From Deltaproteobacteria bacterium (lineage in GTDB: Bacteria; Myxococcota; Myxococcia; Myxococcales; Anaeromyxobacteraceae): a stretch of DNA of 64,000 nucleotides. Both the position numbers and the translations under genes were made by a program. A model generated the notes under the pieces. It had not been told where the DNA came from. It saw only the letters and a list, made by a program, of their open reading frames with translations, and did no database searches. This document shows, one piece after another, positions 9,546 to 19,094 of this stretch (position 1 is the stretch's first letter; each line of letters opens with the position of its first letter). Location of the stretch: positions 124,001 to 188,000 of the forward strand of contig JACRMN010000002.1 in the NCBI GenBank assembly GCA_016214955.1. The letters run 5' to 3'.

Positions 9546-10463
9546 ATGGACGCTGCGCGCATCGTCGTCGAGAAGGGGCCGGGCTCGCCCGGCCGGTCCG
9601 GTCGAGGCTTCACCCTGCGCGCCCTGCGGGCGGGCATGGGGGCGCTGGGGGCGTTGGCGCCCGGAGCTGCCGCGCGGCTCGCCGAGCGGCTCTGGTTCAC
9701 GCCGCCGCGCCTGCCTCCGCCGCGGGACGCCGCGAGCCGCCACGGCGCTGCCCGGCCCTTCGCCCTCTACCCCGGAGGCCGCGAGGTGGTGGGCTGGACG
9801 CTGGGCGACGGCCCGGCGGTGCTGCTCATGCACGGCTGGGGCGGACGCGCCGCCCAGCTCCTGCCGCTCGCCGAGGCACTGGCGGCGCGCGGGCTGCGCG
9901 CGGTGGCCCTCGACGCCCCGGGCCACGGCGCCTCCGGGCCGAGCCGCCTGGGGCGCAGCCAGTCCACCTTCTTCGACTTCGCCGACGCGCTCCTCGAGGC
10001 CTCGGCCCTCCTCGGCCCGGCGGTGGCGCTGGCGGCCCACTCCGGCGGGGCCGTGGCCACGCTCCTGGCCCTGCGCGGCGGTCTCTCGCCGGAGCGGGTG
10101 GTGCTGCTCGCGCCCATGAGCCGCCCGGCGCGGTACGCCGACAGGTACCGGGAGGCGCTGGGGCTGCCGGCCCGGGTGGACGCGGCCTGGCGGGCGCAGG
10201 CCGCGGCGCGCCTGGGCTTCGCCTGGGAGGACCTGGACCTGGTCCGCTCGGCCCGCGAGGCGCCGCCGGCCACGCTGGTGATCCACGACCGCCAGGACCG
10301 GGAGGTGGAGTTCGCCGACGGCGAGGCGGTGGCGGAAGGCTGGCCCGGCGCGCGGCTCGTGGCCACGAGCGGGCTGGGCCACCGGCGACTCCTCAAGGAG
10401 CCGAGGGTGCTCGGGCTGGCGGCCGACTTCCTGGCCGGAGCGCGTCATCCCGACCCAGCGTGA
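9546..10463 (+). CDS. Alpha/beta hydrolase
   Basis: Cytoplasmic hydrolase of 305 residues. The oxyanion strand VLLMHGWGGRAAQLLPLAEA is near residues 91-110, the nucleophile elbow is AAHSGGA (Ser near 164), a candidate acid is in LVIHDRQDREV and the catalytic histidine is in GLGHRRLLKEP near 278-288. The first 70 residues are basic and poorly conserved. A purine-rich ribosome site (GGAGGGGAAGGAGCGAGGAG) precedes the ATG. The operator 28 bases upstream places it under the neighbouring TetR protein. The substrate is unknown; an ester or lipid is plausible beside an acyl-CoA dehydrogenase. Confidence 0.88.
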   Translation: MDAARIVVEKGPGSPGRSGRGFTLRALRAGMGALGALAPGAAARLAERLWFTPPRLPPPRDAASRHGAARPFALYPGGREVVGWTLGDGPAVLLMHGWGGRAAQLLPLAEALAARGLRAVALDAPGHGASGPSRLGRSQSTFFDFADALLEASALLGPAVALAAHSGGAVATLLALRGGLSPERVVLLAPMSRPARYADRYREALGLPARVDAAWRAQAAARLGFAWEDLDLVRSAREAPPATLVIHDRQDREVEFADGEAVAEGWPGARLVATSGLGHRRLLKEPRVLGLAADFLAGARHPDPA

Positions 10464-10502
10464 TCGCACCCCAAGTGCTGGAGACCACGGGGGGATGGAG
10501 TT

Positions 10503-10527
10503 CATGACGCGCTCCGGGCGCGTCATG
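10503..10527. terminator. Hairpin between convergent hydrolase and serS genes
   Basis: A perfect 10-bp stem (CATGACGCGC / GCGCGTCATG) with a 5-base loop lies between two convergent genes. It lacks a long T-run, but its location suits a bidirectional transcript end. Confidence 0.45.
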
Positions 10528-10535
10528 ATTACTCT

Positions 10536-10567
10536 GGGTAGGGGCAGGACCGGGTAGGGGCAGGACC
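10536..10567. repeat. Tandem 16-bp duplication
   Basis: GGGTAGGGGCAGGACC occurs twice head to tail (10536-10551 and 10552-10567), ending just before the serS stop codon. It looks like a recent replication-slippage duplication. Confidence 0.85.
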
Positions 10568-10569
10568 GC

Positions 10570-11988
<1,419 letters not shown>

Positions 11989-12093
11989 TTAACCTCGCGG
12001 CGTCCCGAGGGTCTCCCGGCCATGGCGCAGGCGCAGCACCGCGGGCACGAGGGAGGAGCGGGGCCGAGGCTTCGCCTCCTCGCGGGTGGCGGA

Positions 12094-12684
12094 GTGAGCG
12101 AGCCCAGTCCCACAGCCGAGCCCTCCGACGAGGTGCTCCTCGTCGCCTACCAGGCCGGCGACGACCGCGCCTTCGAGGAGCTGGTGCGGCGCCACCAGCG
12201 CACGGTGCGGGCAGTGGTGCGCCGCTACGCCGAGCGGCCCGACGACGTCCTCGACCTGGCGCAGAAGGCCTTCCTCCGCGCCCTCACCGCTGCCCGCCGC
12301 CCCCGCTGGATGCGGCTCGGCGCCAGCGCCCCCTTCCGCGCCATCCTGCTGCGCATCGCCGCCAACCTGGGCCGCAACCACGCCCGCGACGGCCGGCGCT
12401 GGGCCCGGGCGCCGGTGGAGGCGGTGGACGGCGCCGGCCACGCGGTGGCGCCCCGGGGCACGGCCGGGCTGGAGCGGGAGGAGCAGCGCGCCCGGCTCCG
12501 CCGGGCAGTGGTGGAGCTGCCGAGGCGCCAGCGCGAGGTGCTCACCCTGCGCATCGACGCCGAGCTGCCCTTCGCCGACATCGCCCGGGCGCTCTCGATC
12601 TCCGAGAACGCCGCCAAGGTCCACTACCACCACGCCACCCGGCGCCTGGCGGCGCTGCTGGCGGGCCGCGAGGAGGCGCCATGA
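12094..12684 (+). CDS. ECF-type RNA polymerase sigma factor
   Basis: Alternative sigma factor. The GTG at 12094 gives 196 residues starting MSEPSPTAEPSDEVLLVAYQ; the frame is open to an ATG at 12022, but the extra residues are not family-like. Region 2 covers residues about 20-95 (DDVLDLAQKAFLRAL binds the -10 element) and region 4 about 130-190 (LPRRQREVLTLRI, then the helix-turn-helix PFADIARALSISENAAKVHY). The stop overlaps the next start by 4 bases (ATGA), linking it to a zinc-finger-type anti-sigma gene. The Met-rich periplasmic protein that follows suggests a metal or envelope stress signal, as in Cnr-type systems. Confidence 0.9.
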   Translation: MSEPSPTAEPSDEVLLVAYQAGDDRAFEELVRRHQRTVRAVVRRYAERPDDVLDLAQKAFLRALTAARRPRWMRLGASAPFRAILLRIAANLGRNHARDGRRWARAPVEAVDGAGHAVAPRGTAGLEREEQRARLRRAVVELPRRQREVLTLRIDAELPFADIARALSISENAAKVHYHHATRRLAALLAGREEAP

Positions 12685-13127
12685 GCTGCCGCGACGTCGC
12701 CCCCCTTCTCTCCGAGCGGGCCTCCGGTGTGCTGGCCCCGGCCGACGAGGCCCGCCTGGCCGCCCACCTCGCCGGCTGCGGCGCCTGCCGCGCCGAGGCC
12801 GATAGGCTCCAGGATCTCGCGTCCCTGCTCCGCGTCCCCGAGGCCGACCCGGCCGAGGAGCGCGGCGCCGCCTTCCTTCCCGCCCGCTGCGCGGCGGCCG
12901 CCCGCGCCCCGGCGCCTGGCCGCCTGCGCTGGGCCACCGCCGGCGCCGCCGCCGCCCTGGCCGTCTCGCTGGGCGTGGCCGCCGGCGTGCGCGCCACCCG
13001 CCACCCGCCGCAGGGCGAGGTGGTGGCCGCCGCCGAGGTCGCGCCGGCGGCGTGGCAGGAGCCCGACCCCGACGAGCTCTGGGAGCTGTCTGGCCCGCTG
13101 GCCCTGGATTCCGACGACGCGCCCTAG
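12681..13127 (+). CDS. Membrane anti-sigma factor with zf-HC2-like N-terminus
   Basis: A 148-residue protein whose first 40 residues carry the zinc-binding pattern of anti-sigma domains (HLAGCGACRAEADRLQ, with an upstream Cys in MSCRDV). One membrane segment lies at about residues 85-103 (ATAGAAAALAVSLGVAAGV), followed by an acidic C-terminal tail of about 45 residues outside the membrane. It overlaps the sigma gene by 4 bases, the usual arrangement for a cognate anti-sigma factor that holds the sigma at the membrane until a periplasmic signal is sensed. Confidence 0.82.
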   Translation: MSCRDVAPLLSERASGVLAPADEARLAAHLAGCGACRAEADRLQDLASLLRVPEADPAEERGAAFLPARCAAAARAPAPGRLRWATAGAAAALAVSLGVAAGVRATRHPPQGEVVAAAEVAPAAWQEPDPDELWELSGPLALDSDDAP

Positions 13128-13157
13128 GGCGCCGCCTTCCGCACGAGGAGAACCGCC

Positions 13158-13793
13158 ATGAGGAATATCACGCTGCTCGCCGCGCTCGCCCTGCCGCTCG
13201 CCGCGCTGGCCGCGCCGTCCGCCGACCGCGGCCCCGCCGCGCCCGACGAGGCCGCCCGCCGCGCCCACGTGGAGAAGCGGATGCGCATGGCGCGCACGCT
13301 GGGGCTGGCCGAGGCCCTCGACCTCGGCGAGGCCGAGGCGCTGAAGATGCGGGAGACCCTGGCCGCCTTCGACGCCCGCTCGTCGCCGCTGCGCGCCCAG
13401 CTCCGCGAGTCGAAGGAGCTGGTGCGCCGGGCCGCGCGTGGCGACGCCGCCGCGCAGAAGGGGCTCGACGAGGCGCTGCGCAAGCTGCGCGACACGGCGA
13501 CCCAGCTCCGCGCGCTGCACGACGAGATGTTCCAGGCCCTCACCAGGGACCTGAGCCCGCAGCGCAAGGCCCGGGCCGCGCTCTTCCTGGAGCGGTTCCA
13601 CCAGCGCATGGGCGCCTTCGGGCGCGAGTGGAAGATGCGCCACGGGGCCGGCCGGGGCATGGGGCACGGCGCGGGCCCCGGGCCGCAGATGGGCATGGAG
13701 ATGGGGTCGGGGGCCGGGCCGCGGTGGGGCATGGCCTCTCCCGGCGGCGACGGCCCCGACCTGGAGTTCCTCCCGGACGACGAGGTGCCGTAG
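13158..13793 (+). CDS. Periplasmic Spy/CpxP- or CnrX-like protein with Met/Gly/His-rich tail
   Basis: A 211-residue secreted protein with a signal peptide (MRNITLLAALALPLAALAAP). The mature part is a run of charged helices (residues about 30-150) as in the Metal_resist/LTXXQ family, including LTRDLSPQRKARAALFLERF. The last 60 residues are rich in Gly, Met and His (MGHGAGPGPQMGMEMGSG), suggesting soft metal binding. It follows the ECF sigma and anti-sigma genes, 30 bases after the latter, with GAGGAG before the ATG. By analogy with CnrYXH it may be the periplasmic sensor or an effector of the regulon. The family assignment rests on architecture, not a confident motif. Confidence 0.65.
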   Translation: MRNITLLAALALPLAALAAPSADRGPAAPDEAARRAHVEKRMRMARTLGLAEALDLGEAEALKMRETLAAFDARSSPLRAQLRESKELVRRAARGDAAAQKGLDEALRKLRDTATQLRALHDEMFQALTRDLSPQRKARAALFLERFHQRMGAFGREWKMRHGAGRGMGHGAGPGPQMGMEMGSGAGPRWGMASPGGDGPDLEFLPDDEVP

Positions 13794-13803
13794 CAGCCCA
13801 CCG

Positions 13804-13829
13804 CCCCCCCCCCCCCCCCCCCCCCCCCC
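13804..13829. repeat. Homopolymer of 26 C residues
   Basis: An uninterrupted run of 26 cytosines starts 10 bases after the stop of the Spy-like gene, then GG, seven C and two G-rich blocks. The minus strand could form a G-quadruplex and the + strand RNA a C/G hairpin. Tract length may vary by slippage or be affected by sequencing. Confidence 0.9.
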
Positions 13830-13885
13830 GGCCCCCCCGGGGGTCGGGGGCGGGCGGCGCCGGGCCGCTCGGGTAGACTCCGCCG

Positions 13886-14680
13886 ATGGCCACGCGGGAC
13901 GGCAGGCGATCGAGGCGGGGAGCGGACGAGCGGGCGGGCATCCCGCCGGCCTACGAGGGGCCGGAGGCGCTGACCGCCCTCCTGGCGCGCGCGGGATCCC
14001 CCCTCGATGCCGGCGAGGTGCAGGGCCGCTTCGCCGAGGCCCAGGCGCGCGGCCTCGACCGCTCGACCGTCATCCCGGGCCTCTTCCCCAGCGAGCCGCG
14101 CTTCGGCTCTCCCGACGAGGCCCGCCGGCTCTACCAGAACCTCTTCGGCCTCTGGGAGCGCGTGGCCGCCGGCCCGCCCGGAGAGGAGGCCCCGCCGCCC
14201 CCGCCCCGGGAGCGTCCGCCGCTCCCGCCGCGCGGGTCGCTGCGGGGCGAGCTCGTCCCGCCGGAGCTGGTGGAGGCGGTGTGGCAGGAGCTCGACGCCC
14301 TGGGGCCGGCCGGGCGGCGCCGCGCCGACGCCCGCTTCGAGTCCTCGCAGCCCGATCTCTCGGCCTGGCTGGCGGCCGTGGAGCTGCCCGAGGCCGGCGG
14401 GGGCGCGGCGCTGGGGCTCAGCCTCGAGGCCTGGGCCATGCTGGACCGGGCCTTCGGAGACCGGCTCGGCCCCGCGGGCTGGCGCGACCTGACGGAGCTG
14501 GCCGCCGAGCCGCCCGCGCTGGAGCGGGCCCAGCCGGCGCTGGCCGCCTACGTGGCCGAGCAGCTCGAGAACCTTGCCGACGAGGAGCCGGCCCTGGGCG
14601 CCGGCGAGCGCGCCCAGGTGGAGCGGGTGGTGGCGACCGCCGTGGCGGCTCTGATGCGCACGCTGGCGCGGGACGCGTAG
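13886..14680 (+). CDS. Hypothetical protein, proline-rich linker between two helical parts
   Basis: I do not recognise this 264-residue protein. It starts at ATG 13886 without a strong ribosome site. Residues 1-95 and 125-264 look helical and soluble; between them is a Pro/Glu/Arg linker (about residues 97-118, EEAPPPPPRERPPLPP). There is no signal peptide or membrane segment. Base composition is like its neighbours, and codon use supports a real gene. It stands alone between the poly-C tract and a convergent hydrolase gene. Confidence 0.6.
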   Translation: MATRDGRRSRRGADERAGIPPAYEGPEALTALLARAGSPLDAGEVQGRFAEAQARGLDRSTVIPGLFPSEPRFGSPDEARRLYQNLFGLWERVAAGPPGEEAPPPPPRERPPLPPRGSLRGELVPPELVEAVWQELDALGPAGRRRADARFESSQPDLSAWLAAVELPEAGGGAALGLSLEAWAMLDRAFGDRLGPAGWRDLTELAAEPPALERAQPALAAYVAEQLENLADEEPALGAGERAQVERVVATAVAALMRTLARDA

Positions 14681-14699
14681 CGCGAGCGCCGGGCCCCGG

Positions 14700-15491
14700 C
14701 TACGGCGCCGCGGCGGCGAAGAAGGCGCCGAGCTGCTGGCTCACCGCCGCCGGCGCCTCGAGGTTGGGCAGGTGGCCGGCGCCGGGGACGACGGAGAGGC
14801 GCGAGCCGGGGATGCCCGCCTGCAGCACCTTGGCCTCCGAGGGCGGGATGAGCTGGTCGTGCTCCCCCACCACCACCAGCGTCGGCACCTGGATGCGCGA
14901 GAGGGTGGGCACCGAGTCCTTGCGCAGCGCCATGCCCCGCTGGGCCGCGGCCACGCCCTCGGGCGTGCCCTCGGCGGCGAGCGCCCTCACCCGCGCCAGC
15001 ACGGCCGCGTCGGGATCGGGCCTGAGGAGCTTGGGGCAGAACTCGTCCGCCACCCAGGAGAGCCCCTTCGCCAGCGCGTTCTGCGCGAAGGTCTCGCGGC
15101 CCTGGCGCCCCTCGACGGTGTCGGCGCCGGCGCGGGTGTCGCAGAGGGCCAGGGCGCGGACCAGCTCCGGGGCCCGGCGGTAGAGCTCGAAGGCCAGGTA
15201 GCCGCCCATGGAGCAGCCGGCCACCGAGGCCCGCCGCACGCCCAGGCTGCGCAGGAGCGAGATCACGTCGCCGGCCAGGAGCTCCATGGTCGAGGCGGCC
15301 GGCGCCGGGCGGCTCTGGCCCATGCCGCGGTAGTCGGGGGCGATGACCCGGAAGCGGGCCGCGAGGGCCTTCACCTGCGGCTCCCACATGCCCGCGTGCA
15401 GCGGGAAGGCGTGGAGCAGCAGCACCACGTCGTTGCCGGAGCCGGCGTCGAGGTAGTGCAGGGTCGCGTCCGAGAGGCGTGCGCTGGGCAT
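14700..15491 (-). CDS. Alpha/beta hydrolase, 3-oxoadipate enol-lactonase-like
   Basis: A 263-residue hydrolase. The oxyanion strand VVLLLHAFPLHAGMWEPQV is at residues about 21-39, YRGMGQSRP near 54-62, and the nucleophile elbow AGCSMGGYLAFE near 92-103. The acid is in VVVGEHDQLIPP near 209-220 and the histidine in GAGHLPNLE near 236-244. The pattern resembles PcaD-type lactonases and related esterases, but no other aromatic degradation gene is nearby, so the substrate is open. It converges on the preceding hypothetical gene. Confidence 0.85.
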   Translation of the reverse strand: MPSARLSDATLHYLDAGSGNDVVLLLHAFPLHAGMWEPQVKALAARFRVIAPDYRGMGQSRPAPAASTMELLAGDVISLLRSLGVRRASVAGCSMGGYLAFELYRRAPELVRALALCDTRAGADTVEGRQGRETFAQNALAKGLSWVADEFCPKLLRPDPDAAVLARVRALAAEGTPEGVAAAQRGMALRKDSVPTLSRIQVPTLVVVGEHDQLIPPSEAKVLQAGIPGSRLSVVPGAGHLPNLEAPAAVSQQLGAFFAAAAP

Positions 15492-15612
15492 GGCGGAGAT
15501 CTAGCACGCCGCTGGCCCGGCCACCGGCGTTGCGGTGCAGAGAGCGGGGCCCGGACGGGGTTCCCCGGCTATGGTAGGGGGGACGGCCCGCCGGCGCGGC
15601 CGAGGAGAGTCG

Positions 15613-17046
15613 ATGGCAAAGCGAGAGGGCATCGGGTACTTCGCCCGGTTCGGGGTCACGGAGCGGTGGATCGCCGAGGCGCTGGCCGAGGCCCTGTCGC
15701 GCGGCGCCGACCACGCCGATGTCTTCTTCCAGCACCGGGTCTCCACCAGCCTGGCGCTCCAGGACGGCGCCGTGAACCGGGCCTTCCAGGGCGTCTCGCT
15801 GGGCGTGGGCGTCCGGGCCGTGAAGGGGGACCAGCAGGGCTACGGCTTCACCGAGGACCTCTCCCCCGAGGCGCTGCGCGAGTGCGCCCGCACCGCCGCC
15901 GCCATCGCCGACGGCCCGGCGCGCCCCGGCCCGCAGGCCTTCCACGTCAGCCCCCGCCCGGCCCGCTACCCGGTGCAGCGCCCCTGGTCGCAGGTCCGGC
16001 CGGAGGAGCGGCTGCCGCTGCTCTCGGCCCTCAACGAGCGGGCCTTCGCCGCCGACCCGCGCATGGTCAAGGTCTCGGTGTCCCTCTCCGACGGCGAGGG
16101 CGCCATCCTGGTGGCCGACAGCCAGGGGCGCATCGTCGAGGACGACCAGCCCATGACCACGCTGGCCCTCTCCTGCGTGGCCGAGCAGGGCGGCCGGCGC
16201 GAGACAGGCGGCTACAACGTCGCCGGCCGGGCCGGCTTCGAGTTCTACGGCCCCGACCGGCTCGACAGGCTGGTGCACAGGGCGGTGGAGCGGACCTTGC
16301 TGCTCTTCGAGGCGGTGCCGGCGCCGGTGGGCGAGATGCCCGTGGTGCTGGCGGCCGGCTCCTCCGGCATCCTGCTCCACGAGGCCATCGGGCACGGCAT
16401 GGAGGCCGACTTCAACCGCAAGAACACCTCCATCTACGCCGACCGCATCGGCAAGCCGGTGGCCCGACCCTTCGTCTCCATCGTGGACGACGCCACCGTG
16501 CCCGGTGCCCGCGGCGCCATCAACGTGGACGACGAGGGCAACGCCGCCGGCCGCACCGTGCTGGTGGAGAACGGGGTGCTGGCCACCTACCTCCACGACG
16601 CCATCAGCGCCCGCCACTACGGCGTGGTGCCCACCGGCAACGGCCGCCGCGAGAGCTACCAGCACGCGCCGCTGCCGCGCATGCGGGCCACCTACATGCT
16701 GCCCGGGCCGCACCGCCACGACGAGATCGTGGCCTCGGTGAAGCGCGGCCTCTACTGCGACCACTTCCAGAACGGCCAGGTGAACATCGGGGCCGGCGAC
16801 TTCACCTTCTACGTGAAGAGCGGCTGGCTCATCGAGGACGGCAAGCGCACCCGGCCGGTGAAGGACGTGAACATCATCGGCAACGGGCCGCGGGTGCTGG
16901 AGCAGGTGGACATGGTGGGCGACGACCTGGTGGTGGACGAGGGCGGCTGGACCTGCGGGAAGGACGGGCAGTCGGTGCCGGTCTCCCAGGGGATGCCCAC
17001 CGTGCGGGTGGCCTCGCTCACGGTCGGCGGACAGGGGAAGGGGTAG
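15613..17046 (+). CDS. tldD: Metalloprotease TldD
   Basis: Catalytic subunit of the TldD/TldE zinc protease, which processes small peptides and helps degrade unfolded peptides; it acts in the cytoplasm as a heterodimer. From the ATG at 15613 (GAGGAGAG upstream; an earlier in-frame ATG adds a non-conserved tail) the protein has 477 residues. The zinc motif HEAIGHGMEADF is near residues 256-267, embedded in the diagnostic LLHEAIGHGME context. The C-terminal part has the family's glycine-rich sheets and ends in a Cys-containing GGWTCGKDGQSVPVSQGMP stretch. tldE starts 4 bases after its stop. Confidence 0.94.
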   Translation: MAKREGIGYFARFGVTERWIAEALAEALSRGADHADVFFQHRVSTSLALQDGAVNRAFQGVSLGVGVRAVKGDQQGYGFTEDLSPEALRECARTAAAIADGPARPGPQAFHVSPRPARYPVQRPWSQVRPEERLPLLSALNERAFAADPRMVKVSVSLSDGEGAILVADSQGRIVEDDQPMTTLALSCVAEQGGRRETGGYNVAGRAGFEFYGPDRLDRLVHRAVERTLLLFEAVPAPVGEMPVVLAAGSSGILLHEAIGHGMEADFNRKNTSIYADRIGKPVARPFVSIVDDATVPGARGAINVDDEGNAAGRTVLVENGVLATYLHDAISARHYGVVPTGNGRRESYQHAPLPRMRATYMLPGPHRHDEIVASVKRGLYCDHFQNGQVNIGAGDFTFYVKSGWLIEDGKRTRPVKDVNIIGNGPRVLEQVDMVGDDLVVDEGGWTCGKDGQSVPVSQGMPTVRVASLTVGGQGKG

Positions 17047-17050
17047 GGCG

Positions 17051-18376
17051 ATGAAGAGCGACATGCTCTCGACGGCCCGCGAAGGCGCCGCCCTGGCGCG
17101 GCGGTGCGGCGCCCAGGATGCGGCGGTGGTGGCCTACCGTTCGCGGCAGGTCTCGGTGGAGTGGCGCGACGGCAAGCTGGAGAAGATCGGCGAGTCCACC
17201 ACCCGAGGCCTGGCGCTGGAGCTCTTCGCCGACGGCCGCTGGGCCTCGGTGAGCACCTCCGACCTGCGGCCCGACGCCCTGGCCCGCTTCGTCGCCGACG
17301 CGGTGGCGCTCACGCGGAAGCTCGAGCCCGACCCCTTCCGCGCCCTGCCCGACCCGGCCCTCTACCGGGGCCAGGCCTCGCTGGCGCTCGACCTCGTGGA
17401 CCCGGGCGTGGGGAGCCTCTCCTCGGCGCGGCGTCGCGAGATGTGCCGCGAGGCCGAGGAGGCCGCCCGCGGCGGGCCCGGTGCCGACCGGCTGGTGTCG
17501 GTGAGCACCTCCTTCGGCGACGGCCTGCACGAGAGCTGGCGGGTGCACACCAACGGCTTCGAGGGCGAGCGGCGCGCCACCGACTTCTGGATCTCGGCGG
17601 TGGTCTCGGCCAGGGACGCCGACGGACGGCGGCCCGAGGAGTGGGACGCCGCCGGCGCCCGCCACCTGGCCGAGCTCCCCGCGGCCGGCGAGGTGGGCCG
17701 CCGCGCCGCCGAGCGGGCCCGCGCCCGGCTGGGCGCGCGCAAGGCGCCCTCGGAGGTCACGGCGCTGGTGGTCGACGGCCGCGCCGCCGGCCGGCTGGTG
17801 AGCGCGCTCCTCGATCCGATGGGCGGTGGCTCGCTGCAGCAGCGCCGCTCCTTCCTGGAGGGCAAGGTGGGCCAGGTCATCGGCAGCCCGCTGCTCTCGC
17901 TCGACGACGACCCGCTCCGGCCCCGGGCGCTGGGCTCGCGCCTCTTCGACTCGGAGGGGCTGGCCGCCCGCCGCTTCCCGCTCTTCGACGGGGGCCGGCT
18001 GGCCAGCTACTACCTCGACACCTACTACGCCCGGAAGCTGGGGCTCACCCCCACGACCCGATCCACCTCCAACCTCACCTGGCGCACCGGTCCCGAGGGC
18101 CAGGAGGGGCTGCTGCGCTCGGTCGGGGACGGGTTCCTGGTGACCGGCTTCCTGGGAGGCAACTCCAACTCCACCACCGGCGACTTCTCGCTGGGCATGA
18201 ACGGGTTCCGCATCCGGGGCGGGGCCCAGGCCGAGCCGGTCGCCGAGATGAACGCCTCCGGAAACCTCCTCACCCTGTGGAAGGCGCTCGCGGCCGTCGG
18301 GAACGACCCCTACCCCTGGTCTCCGCTCCGCACGCCCACCCTCGTGTTCGAGGGGGTGGCCGTGGCCGGGACCTGA
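17051..18376 (+). CDS. TldE/PmbA family protein, partner of TldD
   Basis: Non-catalytic partner of TldD, 441 residues, starting at an ATG with little spacer after tldD. It has the N-terminal domain (SRQVSVEWRDGKLEKIGEST, residues about 31-50) and C-terminal sheet (ALVVDGRAAGRLVSALLDPM, near 237-256; YYLDTYYARKLGLTPT near 319-334), but no HExxxH zinc motif, as expected for TldE. The pair is probably one operon. What it processes here (a RiPP-like peptide, an antitoxin, or general peptides) is not shown by the context. Confidence 0.9.
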   Translation: MKSDMLSTAREGAALARRCGAQDAAVVAYRSRQVSVEWRDGKLEKIGESTTRGLALELFADGRWASVSTSDLRPDALARFVADAVALTRKLEPDPFRALPDPALYRGQASLALDLVDPGVGSLSSARRREMCREAEEAARGGPGADRLVSVSTSFGDGLHESWRVHTNGFEGERRATDFWISAVVSARDADGRRPEEWDAAGARHLAELPAAGEVGRRAAERARARLGARKAPSEVTALVVDGRAAGRLVSALLDPMGGGSLQQRRSFLEGKVGQVIGSPLLSLDDDPLRPRALGSRLFDSEGLAARRFPLFDGGRLASYYLDTYYARKLGLTPTTRSTSNLTWRTGPEGQEGLLRSVGDGFLVTGFLGGNSNSTTGDFSLGMNGFRIRGGAQAEPVAEMNASGNLLTLWKALAAVGNDPYPWSPLRTPTLVFEGVAVAGT

Positions 18377-18872
18377 TCGCCGCCCACGTCATGCGCCCGA
18401 GCTTGTCCCTCGGGTCGGTTACGTCCTTGTGCCAGAGGCGTACCCTGATCAACCAGCGGACGGTTCGACGCATGGCACCCATGGTCGATACCCCGGGTCC
18501 CCGCGGTTGACCCCCGTCAACTCCGTCCAGTCCCCTCCCTCGCTCACGGTACAGGCCGAAATCACTTTTTATTCGTGAGCTGGTTCAGCCACTTGGCCTG
18601 TGGTGTGCCGCCGCAGCACCTCGGGGTACCCCACATCCGCCCGGCGTCAGATTGCCGCCAGCCACCGGCATCCCCAGTGTCCGCTTGCCCGCCAGCGGAC
18701 CACGAGGCGGGCGCGAGGGTAGCACGCGACATCGTCGAACCCCACCGCGGGTGCATTCGCATCCGCCCGGAGGAGTGCGTCCAGCGAGGGCTGGCGCGAC
18801 TCCGGGAGGCACCGGCGGCGCGGGCTCGAGAGCGAACGAGGGCAGCGGCAGCAAGAACCCGCAGGAGGCGAA
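18377..18872. other. Intergenic region, no gene recognised
   Basis: About 500 bases between tldE and the small secreted peptide gene. Reading frames here have no ribosome site or family signal. A short stem-loop near 18747-18768 (GCGGGTGC / GCATCCGC with one G-T pair) lies in the probable leader of the peptide/oxidase operon. A block near 18570 (CACTTTTTATTCGTGA) is unusually AT-rich for this genome and may hold a promoter. I see no tRNA and no riboswitch I can name. Confidence 0.5.
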
Positions 18873-19094
18873 ATGAACTGGAGCAAGACGATCATCCGGA
18901 CGGCCCTGGTGGCCCTGGCGCTCGGCGCGATGGCGCCGGGAAGCGCCGACGCGCAGGTCCGGGAGAAGAAGCAGCGCACCCGCATCACCCACGCCGACCG
19001 CAAGGCGGCGGCCGAGGCCCGCAAGGCCAAGGCGGCCCAGGCGAAGACCCAGGCCGGGACCAAGGCCGTGAAGAAGACGGGAGGTGCCCGGTGA
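18873..19094 (+). CDS. Small secreted, strongly basic protein
   Basis: A 73-residue protein with a good ribosome site (GGAGGCGAA before ATG) and a likely signal peptide ending at ADAQ (near residue 27). The mature part is dominated by Lys, Arg and Ala (REKKQRTRITHADRKAAAEA), with no cysteine or hydrophobic core. Its stop overlaps the GTG start of the giant multicopper oxidase by 4 bases, so the two are translated together. It may bind DNA, acidic polysaccharide or the oxidase, or act in its export; this is inference. It is not a family I recognise. Confidence 0.7.
   Translation: MNWSKTIIRTALVALALGAMAPGSADAQVREKKQRTRITHADRKAAAEARKAKAAQAKTQAGTKAVKKTGGAR

Noticed and set aside
18749-18768. Possible riboswitch in the leader of the peptide/oxidase operon
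   Set aside because: Only a single short stem-loop with a G-T pair is visible; I found none of the conserved loops of cyclic di-GMP or other riboswitches.
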